A stretch of DNA of 16,603 nucleotides from assembly GCA_009778355.1 (NCBI GenBank), contig WRJY01000320.1, positions 1 to 16,603 on the forward strand. Reading direction: 5' to 3'. The stretch comes from Desulfovibrionaceae bacterium. GTDB lineage: Bacteria; Pseudomonadota; Gammaproteobacteria; Burkholderiales; Burkholderiaceae_C. A program made the position numbers and the translations under genes. How positions within the stretch are numbered: the stretch's first letter is position 1; every line of letters begins with the position of its first letter. The notes under the pieces were generated by a model. It worked only from the letters and a program-made list of their open reading frames with translations. It had not been told where the DNA came from and searched no databases. This document shows positions 6,560 through 13,321 of the stretch, piece by piece.

Positions 6560-7873
6560 ATGACCGCCAGCGAATTGACCCTGCCTTCCGCCAGTTGGAG
6601 CTACACGCAGATACTGTTGCGGCTGGGGCTTGGCTTGGCGCTGGGCTTGCTGATCGGGCTGGAGCGTGAGCGCCGCGGCAAGGAGGCGGGCGTGCGCACC
6701 TTCGCCTTCATTGCCATGCTGGGCACCATCGGCGGCGCCCTGGGCGGGCTGTACGGGCTGGCCACGCTGGCGCTGGTGGGGCTGCTGGTGATTACGCTCA
6801 ACGTGTCGTCGTTGCGCGCCGGTCAGGGCACCGAACTGACCACCTCCGCCGCCATGATGGTGACCGCCATGGCCGGCATCATGTGCGGGCAGGGCCACAC
6901 CATCGCGCCGGCGGCGGTAATGGTGATCGCCACCGCGCTGCTGACCTGGAAGGAGGGCCTGGCGGGCTTTTCGACCGGGCTGTCGGAGGGCGAGGTGCGC
7001 TCGGGCATTTTGCTGGCGATCCTGGCCATCGTGATCTACCCGGCGCTGCCGGCGGGCTATGTGGATCCCTGGGGCCTGGTCAATCCGCGCGCCGCCTGGG
7101 TGACGGTGATCCTGATCGCCGGCATTGGCTTCTTCAACTATGTGCTGTGGAAGTTCTACGGCGCGCGCGGCACCGAGCTGTCAGGGTTCTTCGGCGGCTT
7201 GATCAACAGCAACTTCATCGTCATCGAACTGGTGCAGCGCGTGCGCGACGCGGGCGCGGCGTTTGCCGCCACCGCCTACCGCGGCATTCTGCTGGCGACC
7301 ACCGCCATGGTGCTGCGCAACGCCACGCTGCTGCTGCTGCTGGCCCCGGCGACGCTGGCCGGCGGCTTGCCGGCCTTCGCGCTGATGGTGGCGGCGCTGA
7401 TCGCGCTGGTGCTCCACGACCGGCCCTGGGCCGCGCCAAGCGCGCAGCAGGGCGCGACCAACATCGGGCTGGGCTCGCCGTTCGTGCTGGCGCAAACGCT
7501 CAAGTACGGCGTCATCTTCCTGGCGCTGCACATCGTCGGCGGGCTGATGCAGCGGCAGTTTGGCAACGCCGGCTTTTACGTGGTCAGCGCGCTGGGCGGC
7601 CTGGTGTCCAGCGCCAGCGCGGTGGCCGCCGCCGGCGCCCTGGCCGAGCAGGGCAGCGTCTCGTCCACCACGGCCGGGGCCGGCGCCGTGCTGGCAACGT
7701 TCACCAGCATCGCCTTCAATCTGGTGCTGGCGCTGCGCAGCCAGGATCGCAAGCTGATGCGGCGCCTGGGCCTGGCAATGTTGAGCGTGGCGGCTGCCGG
7801 CCTGCTGGGCCTGCTGCTGACGCGCCTGGCAACGGGCTGGCTGGCCGGCTGGCTGCCGGCGGCGCAAGGCTAA
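6560..7873 (+). CDS. MgtC/SapB and DUF4010 domain membrane protein
   Basis: The product has 437 residues and is an integral membrane protein. The N-terminal part (about 17-140) is an MgtC/SapB domain with the signature LGLLIGLERERRGKEAGVRT (about 29-48), followed by several helices. The C-terminal part (about 180-415) corresponds to DUF4010, with GTELSGFFGGLINSNF and YVVSALGGLVSSASAVAAAG. The architecture is common in proteobacteria; the transported or sensed molecule is unknown, and a direct role in magnesium uptake should not be assumed. The ATG at 6560 follows a 61-base gap after pagL; no strong Shine-Dalgarno is visible. The TAA stop overlaps the stop codon of the convergent 5'-nucleotidase gene. 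Confidence 0.87.
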   Translation: MTASELTLPSASWSYTQILLRLGLGLALGLLIGLERERRGKEAGVRTFAFIAMLGTIGGALGGLYGLATLALVGLLVITLNVSSLRAGQGTELTTSAAMMVTAMAGIMCGQGHTIAPAAVMVIATALLTWKEGLAGFSTGLSEGEVRSGILLAILAIVIYPALPAGYVDPWGLVNPRAAWVTVILIAGIGFFNYVLWKFYGARGTELSGFFGGLINSNFIVIELVQRVRDAGAAFAATAYRGILLATTAMVLRNATLLLLLAPATLAGGLPAFALMVAALIALVLHDRPWAAPSAQQGATNIGLGSPFVLAQTLKYGVIFLALHIVGGLMQRQFGNAGFYVVSALGGLVSSASAVAAAGALAEQGSVSSTTAGAGAVLATFTSIAFNLVLALRSQDRKLMRRLGLAMLSVAAAGLLGLLLTRLATGWLAGWLPAAQG

Positions 7874-8829
7874 TTTCCGGTTTTTGCTGCTTGTTCAGGC
7901 CGCTTGCCGTCTGGCAACGCTTGCGCTGCCGCGGCGTTGGCAATGCCGGCGGCCACGTGGCCGGCGGGCACGTGTTGCGCCGCGTGCTCGAAATGGCCTT
8001 TCTGGTCGTCGAAGAAAAAGTCGGGTTGGAACTCGCGCAGGAACTCGCCCTTGGGCAGGCCGCCGAGGAACATGGCCTCATCGACCGTCACGCCCCAGTG
8101 TTGCAGGGTGCGGATTGGGCGCTCGTGCGCTGGCGCGCCGCGCGCCGTGACCAGCGCGGTGCGGATGCGCATGGCCTCGCCGCCGCCGCGCTGCAAGCGG
8201 TGCAGCGCCGCCAGAAACGGCTGGAACGGGCCGGGCGGCAGCGGCAGCGCGGCCTTCTCGGTCTCGTGCGACTGAAAGGCGTCCAGGCCGCCGCTTTGGA
8301 ACACGCGCTCGGCCTCGTCCGAGAACAGCACCGCGTCGCCGTCGAAAGCAATGCGTACCTCGTTCGGATGGGCGTCACTGGCGCGCGCCGCGTGCGTGGC
8401 CACTTGCGCCGCCGGGTAGCCCAGCGCCAGCGCCTTGACCACGTCGGCGCCGTTGGCCGACAGAAACAGGTGCGCGCCCAGCGGCTTGAGGTAGTGAAAC
8501 GGGTCGCGTCCCTGCGTGAACACGCCGCGCTGAATCTGCGCCAGGCCGTGCGCCTGGGCCGAGCGGAACACGCGCATTCCGCTCACCGGGTCATTGCGCG
8601 AGAGCATGACCACCTCCACCCGCTTGGCGCCGCCGCCGTTGAAGGCCAGCAGCTTCTTGACCAGCGAGAACGCCACGCCGGGCGCCGCCGGCTGCTCCAG
8701 GCGGGCCAACTGCAACTGCATGTAGGCCTGGGCGTCGCCGGCCTCGAACAGGTGGTTTTCCTGCTCGAAGTCGAACAGCGCGCGCGAGGAGATGGCGACG
8801 ACGAGCTGGTCTTGCAGGCTGGCGGTCAT
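7870..8829 (-). CDS. Cytosolic 5'-nucleotidase-like protein (NT5C1 family)
   Basis: The product has 319 residues and resembles the 5'-nucleotidase family related to eukaryotic cytosolic 5'-nucleotidase I, which hydrolyses nucleoside monophosphates. Conserved blocks are VVAISSRALFDFE (10-22), MLSRNDPVSGMRVF (75-88), PFHYLKPLGAHLFLSAN (110-126), FDGDAVLFSDEAERVF (162-177, with Asp163 and Asp165) and FFFDDQ (271-276); together they form a HAD-like active site with a metal-binding DxD and DD pair. It starts at ATG 8829, preceded by GGTGA about 10 bases upstream. Its stop codon overlaps that of the convergent MgtC-type gene. The C-terminal 25 residues are Ala-rich and not conserved-looking. Confidence 0.85.
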   Translation of the reverse strand: MTASLQDQLVVAISSRALFDFEQENHLFEAGDAQAYMQLQLARLEQPAAPGVAFSLVKKLLAFNGGGAKRVEVVMLSRNDPVSGMRVFRSAQAHGLAQIQRGVFTQGRDPFHYLKPLGAHLFLSANGADVVKALALGYPAAQVATHAARASDAHPNEVRIAFDGDAVLFSDEAERVFQSGGLDAFQSHETEKAALPLPPGPFQPFLAALHRLQRGGGEAMRIRTALVTARGAPAHERPIRTLQHWGVTVDEAMFLGGLPKGEFLREFQPDFFFDDQKGHFEHAAQHVPAGHVAAGIANAAAAQALPDGKRPEQAAKTGN

Positions 8830-8938
8830 ATCAAATTTTCACCGCGTTTTGCGTGATTCGCGGCGCATGAAGCATAAAGGGGCGAAAGGCCGCGGAGCAA
8901 GCCGTGCCAGTGCAGCCGTGGCCGGGAGCAGGGCCAGT

Positions 8939-8950
8939 GGGCGCGCGCCC
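8939..8950. repeat. 12-bp perfect GC palindrome in the nucleotidase-gspF gap
   Basis: GGGCGCGCGCCC is self-complementary and lies 52 bases beyond the gspF stop in the minus-strand sense. The surrounding gap (8830-9001, 172 bases) should hold the promoter of the nucleotidase gene on the minus strand; a TATGCT around 8870-8875 is a possible -10. No T-run follows the palindrome in either direction, so a terminator is not established. Confidence 0.25.
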
Positions 8951-9001
8951 TTGTGAGGGGAGAGGCGCAACATGGCCAAGCAAGTGGGGCCTGGGGGTGT
9001 T

Positions 9002-10225
9002 TCATTTCACCCATTGGCTGATCTGCATGATCGGCAGCATCACCGCCATCACGATCACCATCACGATGAGGCCCATGGCCAGGATGAGCAACGGCTCCAG
9101 AATGGTTGCCAGCCGGGTGGCGCGCCGCTGCACGTCGCTGCCGAGTTGATCGGCGGCGCGCTGCAGCATCAGCGGCAACTGGCCGGTCTGCTCGCCCAGA
9201 CGCGCGAACATCGCCAGCAGGCCGGGAAAGCGTTTTTTCTGCGCCAGTGCCGAGGCCAGCGGCGCGCCCTCGCGCACCATCACCAGCGCGTCTTCGGCGT
9301 CGGCGCGCATGGCGGCGTTGGACAGCGTTTCGGCGGCTGCTTGCAGCGCGCGCAAAATCGGCACGCCCGCGCCCGCCAGCATCGCCAGCGTGGCGCCGAA
9401 GCGCGCCGCGTTGTAGCCGCGCGCCAACCGCCCGGCCAGCGGCAGCCGCAGCCAGGCCGCGTCGAACTTCAGGCGTAGGCCCGGCGCTTTCAGCGCCAGG
9501 CGCAGGCCAAGCATCGACAAGGCCAGCGCGCCCAGCATCCAGAGGCCCCATTGGCGCAGAAAACTGCTCAAGGCCATCACTGCCACGGTAATCGCCGGCA
9601 GCGCGCGTTTGCTGCCGGTGAAAACGGTGACGACCTGCGGCACCACGTAGGTCATCAAGAAAATGACGATCAGCACCGCAACCACCGTGACGATGGCCGG
9701 GTACAGCGCCGCGCCGATCAGCTTGCCGCGCAGCGCCTGGCGCTCCTCCAAGTCGTCGGCCAGGCGCTCCAGCACCGTGCCCAGATGCCCGCCCTGCTCG
9801 CCGGCGGCGATGACGGCGGCATAGACGCCGGAAAATTCGCGCGGGTGCCGGCCCATCGCCCCGGCCAGCGTCGAACCGGCGTTGACCTCGGCGCGCAGAC
9901 TGGCGATGACGTTGCGCTGGCGCTCGTCCTCGGCTTCGTCGGCCAGCGCGGTGAGCGAGCGCTCCAGCGGCAGGCCGGCGCCCACCAGGCCGGCAAGCTG
10001 GCGCGTCCAGATGGCAAGCTGCGTGCTGTTGAAGGCGCGCCCGCCCAGCAGCGGCGCCGACAGCGCCGATGGCGCCTGCGCGCCGCCGCCCAGCGCGTCC
10101 ACCGACAGCGGCACCAGCGCCTGGCCGCGCAGCAGCGCGCGCGCCGCCCTGGCGGTATCGGCCTCGATCACGCCCTTGCGGGTCTTGCCGTCAGGCTCGA
10201 TGGCTTCAAAGGTGTAGGCAGGCAC
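9002..10225 (-). CDS. gspF: Type II secretion system inner-membrane protein GspF
   Basis: The product has 407 residues and is the polytopic inner-membrane platform protein of the type II secretion/type IV pilus superfamily. It opens with MPAYTFEAIEPDGKTRKGVI, typical for GspF, then has two T2SSF domains (about 70-193 and 273-395). Each domain carries an RQLAGLVGAGLPLERSL-like or RLGEQTGQLP-like block. Hydrophobic segments lie near 172-196, 220-245 and 378-402. GspF contacts the GspE ATPase and GspL. The start is a GTG at 10225 without a strong Shine-Dalgarno. No gspE, gspG or other secretion gene flanks it here, so it is an isolated copy. PilC is the main alternative, but the N-terminus favours GspF. 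Confidence 0.9.
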   Translation of the reverse strand: MPAYTFEAIEPDGKTRKGVIEADTARAARALLRGQALVPLSVDALGGGAQAPSALSAPLLGGRAFNSTQLAIWTRQLAGLVGAGLPLERSLTALADEAEDERQRNVIASLRAEVNAGSTLAGAMGRHPREFSGVYAAVIAAGEQGGHLGTVLERLADDLEERQALRGKLIGAALYPAIVTVVAVLIVIFLMTYVVPQVVTVFTGSKRALPAITVAVMALSSFLRQWGLWMLGALALSMLGLRLALKAPGLRLKFDAAWLRLPLAGRLARGYNAARFGATLAMLAGAGVPILRALQAAAETLSNAAMRADAEDALVMVREGAPLASALAQKKRFPGLLAMFARLGEQTGQLPLMLQRAADQLGSDVQRRATRLATILEPLLILAMGLIVMVIVMAVMLPIMQISQWVK

Positions 10226-10289
10226 GGCAGGGGTGGCGCGGCAATTCGGCTAAACGCCAATGGTAGCGGGGCGGCTGGCGGGTCTCGAC

Positions 10290-10318
10290 TGCGGCTGACG
10301 CGCGCCCTTGCAGCCGCA
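10290..10318. repeat. 8-bp inverted repeat between tRNA-Arg and gspF
   Basis: TGCGGCTG (10290-10297) and CAGCCGCA (10311-10318) are perfect inverted arms around 13 bases. Lying just after the tRNA on the minus strand, the hairpin could help end or process the tRNA transcript, but no T-run follows, so it is not a canonical terminator. The rest of 10226-10346 shows no gene. Confidence 0.3.
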
Positions 10319-10346
10319 CGATGCCGCCATTGCGCCATGCAGGCCT

Positions 10347-10421
10347 TGGCGCCCCCGACAGGAATCGAACCTGTATCTAGCGCTTAGGAGGCGCTCGTTC
10401 TATCCATTGAACTACGGCGGC
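10347..10421 (-). tRNA. tRNA-Arg (anticodon CCT)
   Basis: Read on the minus strand, the cloverleaf is complete: acceptor 5' strand GCCGCCG, D stem GTTC/GAAC, anticodon stem AGCGC/GCGCT with loop CTCCTAA (anticodon CCT, complement at 10386-10388), a 4-base variable loop, T arm ACAGG/CCTGT with loop TTCGATT, acceptor 3' strand CGGGGGC, discriminator G and an encoded CCA (10347-10349). The only flaw is at acceptor position 4, which is G opposite G69. The 5' end faces the integrase gene of the neighbouring element and the 3' end faces gspF, so this gene is the probable integration site. Confidence 0.93.
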
Positions 10422-10432
10422 GGGGAGGGCGT

Positions 10433-10461
10433 ATTTTATGCCACTTCCTATGCAAATCACC
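10433..10461 (-). promoter_or_regulatory. Possible tRNA-Arg promoter in element-side DNA
   Basis: On the minus strand, TAAAAT (10438 to 10433) sits about 12 bases before the tRNA 5' end and is followed by a GC-rich discriminator, as expected for a tRNA promoter -10. The -35 is weak (GGTGAT at 10461 to 10456, 17-base spacing). If the junction lies in the tRNA, this promoter belongs to the element. Confidence 0.35.
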
Positions 10462-10497
10462 ATCTGGAAACACATTGAATCGTCGTATATCATCCAT

Positions 10498-10530
10498 CGA
10501 GTGCTACCGGAGTGGTACGTGTAGCACTCG
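10498..10530. repeat. 10-bp perfect inverted repeat in the integrase leader
   Basis: CGAGTGCTAC (10498-10507) and GTAGCACTCG (10521-10530) are perfect inverted arms around 13 bases. The right arm touches the GGAG (10530-10533) immediately before the integrase ATG at 10535. It could be a repressor or excisionase operator, a recombinase arm site, or an mRNA hairpin that limits translation. Confidence 0.6.
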
Positions 10531-10534
10531 GAGC

Positions 10535-11677
10535 ATGGCATCCATTATTCAGATCAATGGCCGGTGGCGCGCACAGGTGCGGCGCAAAGGTCACCCAGCT
10601 TACACCGAAACGTTCGGCACCCGCGCGGAGGCCGATAGATGGGCGCGTCATGTGGAGACGCAGATCGACGCAGGCCGGCGTCCAGAGGGCAGGGCCGTGA
10701 TGGGGCGCGCCTACCTGCTGCGCGACGTGGTGCAGGACTACCGGCGCCTGCGCGCTGGCGCCCGCCCTGTGGCCGATGACAGCAATGAACATTACCAGCT
10801 CAAGCGGCTGGCCGAACACTTGGGAGAGAGGGACGCGCTGTCGTTGACGGTCGATGACCTGGTGGGATTCTGCCGGGCGCGGGCCGAGGATGGCGCCGGG
10901 CCGTACACGATCAACATGGATGTTGGCAAGCTGGGTACGGTGCTGCGGCTGGTGTTCGGGGTGAAGCGCCTGGCGGTGCCTGATGTGGTGGCGCAGGCCA
11001 GGCCGGCGCTCAGTCACCTGGGCCTTATCGGCGGCGGCGGGCGGCGCGAAAGGCGGCCCAACGACGACGAACTATCTGCGCTGCTGGACTGGATGGAGCG
11101 CGAGCGCGGGAGGGTGTACGCCGACGTGATCCGGTTCGCGGTTGCTACGGCAATGCGCCGCGCCGAGATTTGCCGCATCGTGTGGGAGGACGTGGATGCC
11201 CAGCGCAAGCTGGTCCTGATACGCCAGCGCAAGCACCCGCGGCAGAAAAAGTCCAATGATGAATGGGTTCCGCTGCTGGGCGCGGCGTGGGATTTGATCC
11301 ATGCGCAACCCACGCGGCAGGGGCCTATCTTTGCGGTGCATCCGCAGACCATCAGCAAGTATTTTCGCGATGGGTGCCAGGCGCTTGGCATTCCCGATCT
11401 GCAACTGCGCGACATGCGGCACGATGGCGTCTCTCGCCTGTTCGAGCATGGCTACCAGATTCAAGAGGTGGCGCTGGTCAGCGGCCACAAGAAATGGGAG
11501 ACGCTCAAGCGCTACACGCAACTCAAGCCGGAAGACCTGCACCGCGGCCCTTTGGCTTGTGGTGCTCCTGGCGTGCAAGCTTCCGCTGTGCATCAAGATG
11601 CGCGGCCACGTCACGGAAGTCTGCAAAGCGGCGCTTCCCATCGAGGTAGGTCGGAATCGGGAACGTCCGGGCGCTGA
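10535..11677 (+). CDS. int: Tyrosine recombinase (phage integrase)
   Basis: The product has 380 residues and is a tyrosine recombinase that would integrate and excise the element at the adjacent tRNA-Arg. The N-terminal region (WRAQVRRKGHPAYTETF, 11-27) is the usual arm-binding start, followed by a SAM-like domain (about 55-160). Catalytic parts are Arg208 in TAMRRAEI, a Lys in the RKHPRQKK hairpin (about 233-239), Arg295 in LRDMRH, His318 in SGHKKWETL and nucleophile Tyr327 in RYTQLKPEDLH. The first position of the HxxR box is Arg292, not His. The ATG at 10535 matches the family start, although GGAG lies only one base before it; the frame is open to a TTG at 10475. The last 44 residues are not family-like and overlap the gene on the other strand. 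Confidence 0.93.
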   Translation: MASIIQINGRWRAQVRRKGHPAYTETFGTRAEADRWARHVETQIDAGRRPEGRAVMGRAYLLRDVVQDYRRLRAGARPVADDSNEHYQLKRLAEHLGERDALSLTVDDLVGFCRARAEDGAGPYTINMDVGKLGTVLRLVFGVKRLAVPDVVAQARPALSHLGLIGGGGRRERRPNDDELSALLDWMERERGRVYADVIRFAVATAMRRAEICRIVWEDVDAQRKLVLIRQRKHPRQKKSNDEWVPLLGAAWDLIHAQPTRQGPIFAVHPQTISKYFRDGCQALGIPDLQLRDMRHDGVSRLFEHGYQIQEVALVSGHKKWETLKRYTQLKPEDLHRGPLACGAPGVQASAVHQDARPRHGSLQSGASHRGRSESGTSGR

Positions 11678-11822
11678 TGGCGTTGAGCACGCCGCCGCGC
11701 GTCTGGCCGAGCAACTCGGCGAGCTGTTCGGTGCTCAATCGGGCGCCGTATTTTTCGAAGACGCATACCTGCGATAAAAGGCTGGCTTGGGTGTCCTGTT
11801 GGTCTTTTGTTTCGTCGATCAT
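11523..11822 (-). CDS. Small helix-turn-helix DNA-binding protein of the phage early operon
   Basis: The product has 99 residues. A helix-turn-helix-like core lies at about 29-56 (LSTEQLAELLGQTRGGVLNAIS), followed by FPIPTYLDGKRRFADFRDVAAHLDAQR, a wing-like segment found in small phage regulators loosely resembling PrtN or AlpA activators. It could regulate the integrase or early genes; its target is unknown. The start at 11822 is well supported by GGAGG at 11831 to 11827, and the ATG overlaps the upstream gene's TGA (ATGA), so translation is coupled. The frame runs open further to 12032, but that lies inside the upstream gene. The C-terminal about 20 residues overlap the integrase gene tail to tail. 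Confidence 0.75.
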   Translation of the reverse strand: MIDETKDQQDTQASLLSQVCVFEKYGARLSTEQLAELLGQTRGGVLNAISARTFPIPTYLDGKRRFADFRDVAAHLDAQRKLARQEHHKPKGRGAGLPA

Positions 11823-12301
11823 GCCGCCTCCTTGAGTTTGATGACTTCGGCCCCGCGCGAGCGGGCCTGGCCTTCGGTGGTCTGGTAGGCGCGGCGGAAC
11901 TCGGCGTAGCTCAGTTGCCGCAGTTGAAATTCGTGCAGATCGACGAAGGTGCCGATGGCATCCAACTCGTTGAAGCGCAGCGCCGGCGCGCGCCAGTGGC
12001 CGCTGTCCGAGGCTCGGGCTTCGACGGCGCACAGCGCGCGGTCGGCGGCTGCCAGGTGTTCACGCAGGCCGCGCACCACACCCTGGCGCTCGATGTTCTG
12101 CGCCATTCCCAAGCATCCTGCCAGCACGCACCAGTCTACTTCGCTGGCCTGGACTTGGCGCAGGCGGTCGAATGCGGCGCGCAGCGGCACCAGGATGTCA
12201 GCCAGTTCATCAGGCGTCAACACCGTGGCGTTTTTGAGCGCCATCTCCAGCGTGCTGGTGGCGACGGTTCGCTTCTTTCGATTGCAGCGTTTACGGCTCA
12301 T
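11819..12301 (-). CDS. Uncharacterised phage protein, 160 residues
   Basis: I do not recognise a named family. The product has a basic N-terminus (MSRKRCNRKKRTVAT), then appears largely alpha-helical, with segments LTPDELADILVPLRAAFDRL, VDWCVLAGCLGMAQNIERQG and a C-terminal LHEFQLRQLSYAEFRRAY. Similar-looking helical proteins occur in betaproteobacterial prophage early regions, but this is recollection, not a search. The ATG at 12301 overlaps the dNMP kinase stop (ATGA) and its own stop overlaps the next ATG, so it is translated as part of the operon. The basic N-terminus suggests possible nucleic acid contact. No signal peptide or membrane segment is evident. Confidence 0.75.
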   Translation of the reverse strand: MSRKRCNRKKRTVATSTLEMALKNATVLTPDELADILVPLRAAFDRLRQVQASEVDWCVLAGCLGMAQNIERQGVVRGLREHLAAADRALCAVEARASDSGHWRAPALRFNELDAIGTFVDLHEFQLRQLSYAEFRRAYQTTEGQARSRGAEVIKLKEAA

Positions 12302-12948
12302 GCGGCGACCTTTCCGTCAGTCCACAGGCTGGCTTCCATGCGCAGCGTGGCGTTGACCAGATCTTGCAGCGTGCCATCGTTGAGCAGTCCGCTGTGCGTG
12401 GCCACGCCGATCAGTTCGGTCTCGCTGGCGTGCTGGCTGGCGGTGGCAATGCCTTGTCCAGGTCGCAGCACGCGCACCGTGCGCAGGCGATCACTCATGC
12501 GGCGCAGCGATTCAAGCTCTAATACAAAGCGCATGTCGGTAACGACCAGCCGCCTCCAGCCGGCGCCGATCTGCCGCTTGATCCAGTGCGCCACGGTGGC
12601 CGCGTAGTAGTCTCTGCCGTGGCGCTGTTTTTGAAAGTCGCCCCACCGCTGCATGATCCAGCGCGGGCTGTTGGGGCGCGTCAAATCGCACTCGAATTCG
12701 GCGGCGTGCCACATGAACTCGGTGTCACAGCAGTTGCCAATGGCCAGGGTGGGGATGTCCAACTCCTTGGCCGCCGGGTCTTGCAACATGCGCGCATCGA
12801 TGCGCCAAGCTTGAGCGATCTCTGCGCGCAGCGCGTCGGCGAAGGCGATGCTGCGGTAGTTCAAATGGCGCACCAGCGTGGCGGCCACGCTGTCTTTTCC
12901 GGCGCCGGCGCGACCGGTGAGGGCAATCAGGCGCAGTTGTTCAGGCAT
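12298..12948 (-). CDS. Phage-type deoxynucleoside monophosphate kinase
   Basis: The product has 216 residues and is a P-loop kinase. The Walker A motif GRAGAGKDS (12-20) with the Asp after the Lys is typical of phage dNMP kinases and related adenylate-kinase-like enzymes, and is followed by SIAFADALRAEI, a common segment of that family. Later segments RWIMQRWGDFQKQRHGRDYY and RRLVVTDMRFVLELE fit a nucleotide-binding lid and Walker B-like strand. It would phosphorylate dNMPs to dNDPs to feed phage DNA replication, consistent with the nearby primase/helicase. The start at 12948 has GAGGAGG about 8 bases upstream. Its stop overlaps the start of the next gene. A more general AAA/adenylate kinase assignment is the alternative. 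Confidence 0.82.
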   Translation of the reverse strand: MPEQLRLIALTGRAGAGKDSVAATLVRHLNYRSIAFADALRAEIAQAWRIDARMLQDPAAKELDIPTLAIGNCCDTEFMWHAAEFECDLTRPNSPRWIMQRWGDFQKQRHGRDYYAATVAHWIKRQIGAGWRRLVVTDMRFVLELESLRRMSDRLRTVRVLRPGQGIATASQHASETELIGVATHSGLLNDGTLQDLVNATLRMEASLWTDGKVAA

Positions 12949-13048
12949 GGGTGGCCTCCTCGGTATCCATCGTGGCCGCTCTCAGCACGGCGGCGTGGGC
13001 GCTCAGGTGCCCGTTGAGGGCGGTTGGGGTTGGCGGGGTTGTGTTCAT
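12941..13048 (-). CDS. Possible 35-residue peptide upstream of the dNMP kinase
   Basis: An ORF from ATG 13048 encodes MNTTPPTPTALNGHLSAHAA and 15 further residues ending in THA; its TGA overlaps the kinase start by 8 bases. It would fill an otherwise empty gap of 143 bases in a tightly packed operon. No convincing Shine-Dalgarno is seen (only GAG 10 bases upstream), and an alternative Arg-rich frame begins at 13061, so the call is weak. No function is suggested. Confidence 0.35.
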   Translation of the reverse strand: MNTTPPTPTALNGHLSAHAAVLRAATMDTEEATHA

Positions 13049-13091
13049 CTGTCGATCTCATTGGTCAGAAAAAATCAGTCGTCGCTGGGGT

Positions 13092-13307
13092 TCATGGCTG
13101 CTCACCGGCTTGCGCCAGATCGGCCTCTACTGCGGCGGCGGCGCGCTCAAAGCGTTGTGCGCGCCTGGCGTCGGCAATGGCTTGTTGAAGGTCGGCGTCC
13201 ACGCTGCGGGCCGCTTGTGTGTCGGTAGTGCCGTCCATCCACGGGCCGAACACGGTCAGCGCGGCGGCGATAAACGCCACCGCCGCGCAGGTCTTGAGCC
13301 ATTCCAT
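13092..13307 (-). CDS. Small membrane-anchored phage protein
   Basis: The product has 71 residues: MEWLKTCAAVAFIAAALTVF gives one N-terminal transmembrane or signal-anchor helix (about 4-22), followed by a charged helical tail (QAIADARRAQRFERAAAAVE) that may be periplasmic or cytoplasmic. The ATG at 13307 is chosen because AGGAGA lies at 13320 to 13315; the frame stays open to 13361, but this overlaps the primase gene. It lies between the primase/helicase and the dNMP kinase. I do not recognise a family; it resembles many short host-membrane-targeting proteins of phage early regions, but no function should be assigned. Confidence 0.65.
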   Translation of the reverse strand: MEWLKTCAAVAFIAAALTVFGPWMDGTTDTQAARSVDADLQQAIADARRAQRFERAAAAVEADLAQAGEQP

Positions 13308-13321
13308 GCTGCTGTCTCCTT

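Noticed and set aside
6883..8856. Plus-strand 657-residue frame over the MgtC and nucleotidase genes
   Set aside because: It spans two genes with clear family motifs in other frames and is compositionally a shadow.
13075..13095. Hexapeptide ATG-TGA frame as a gene
   Set aside because: Only six codons; kept only as a possible coupling element in the findings.
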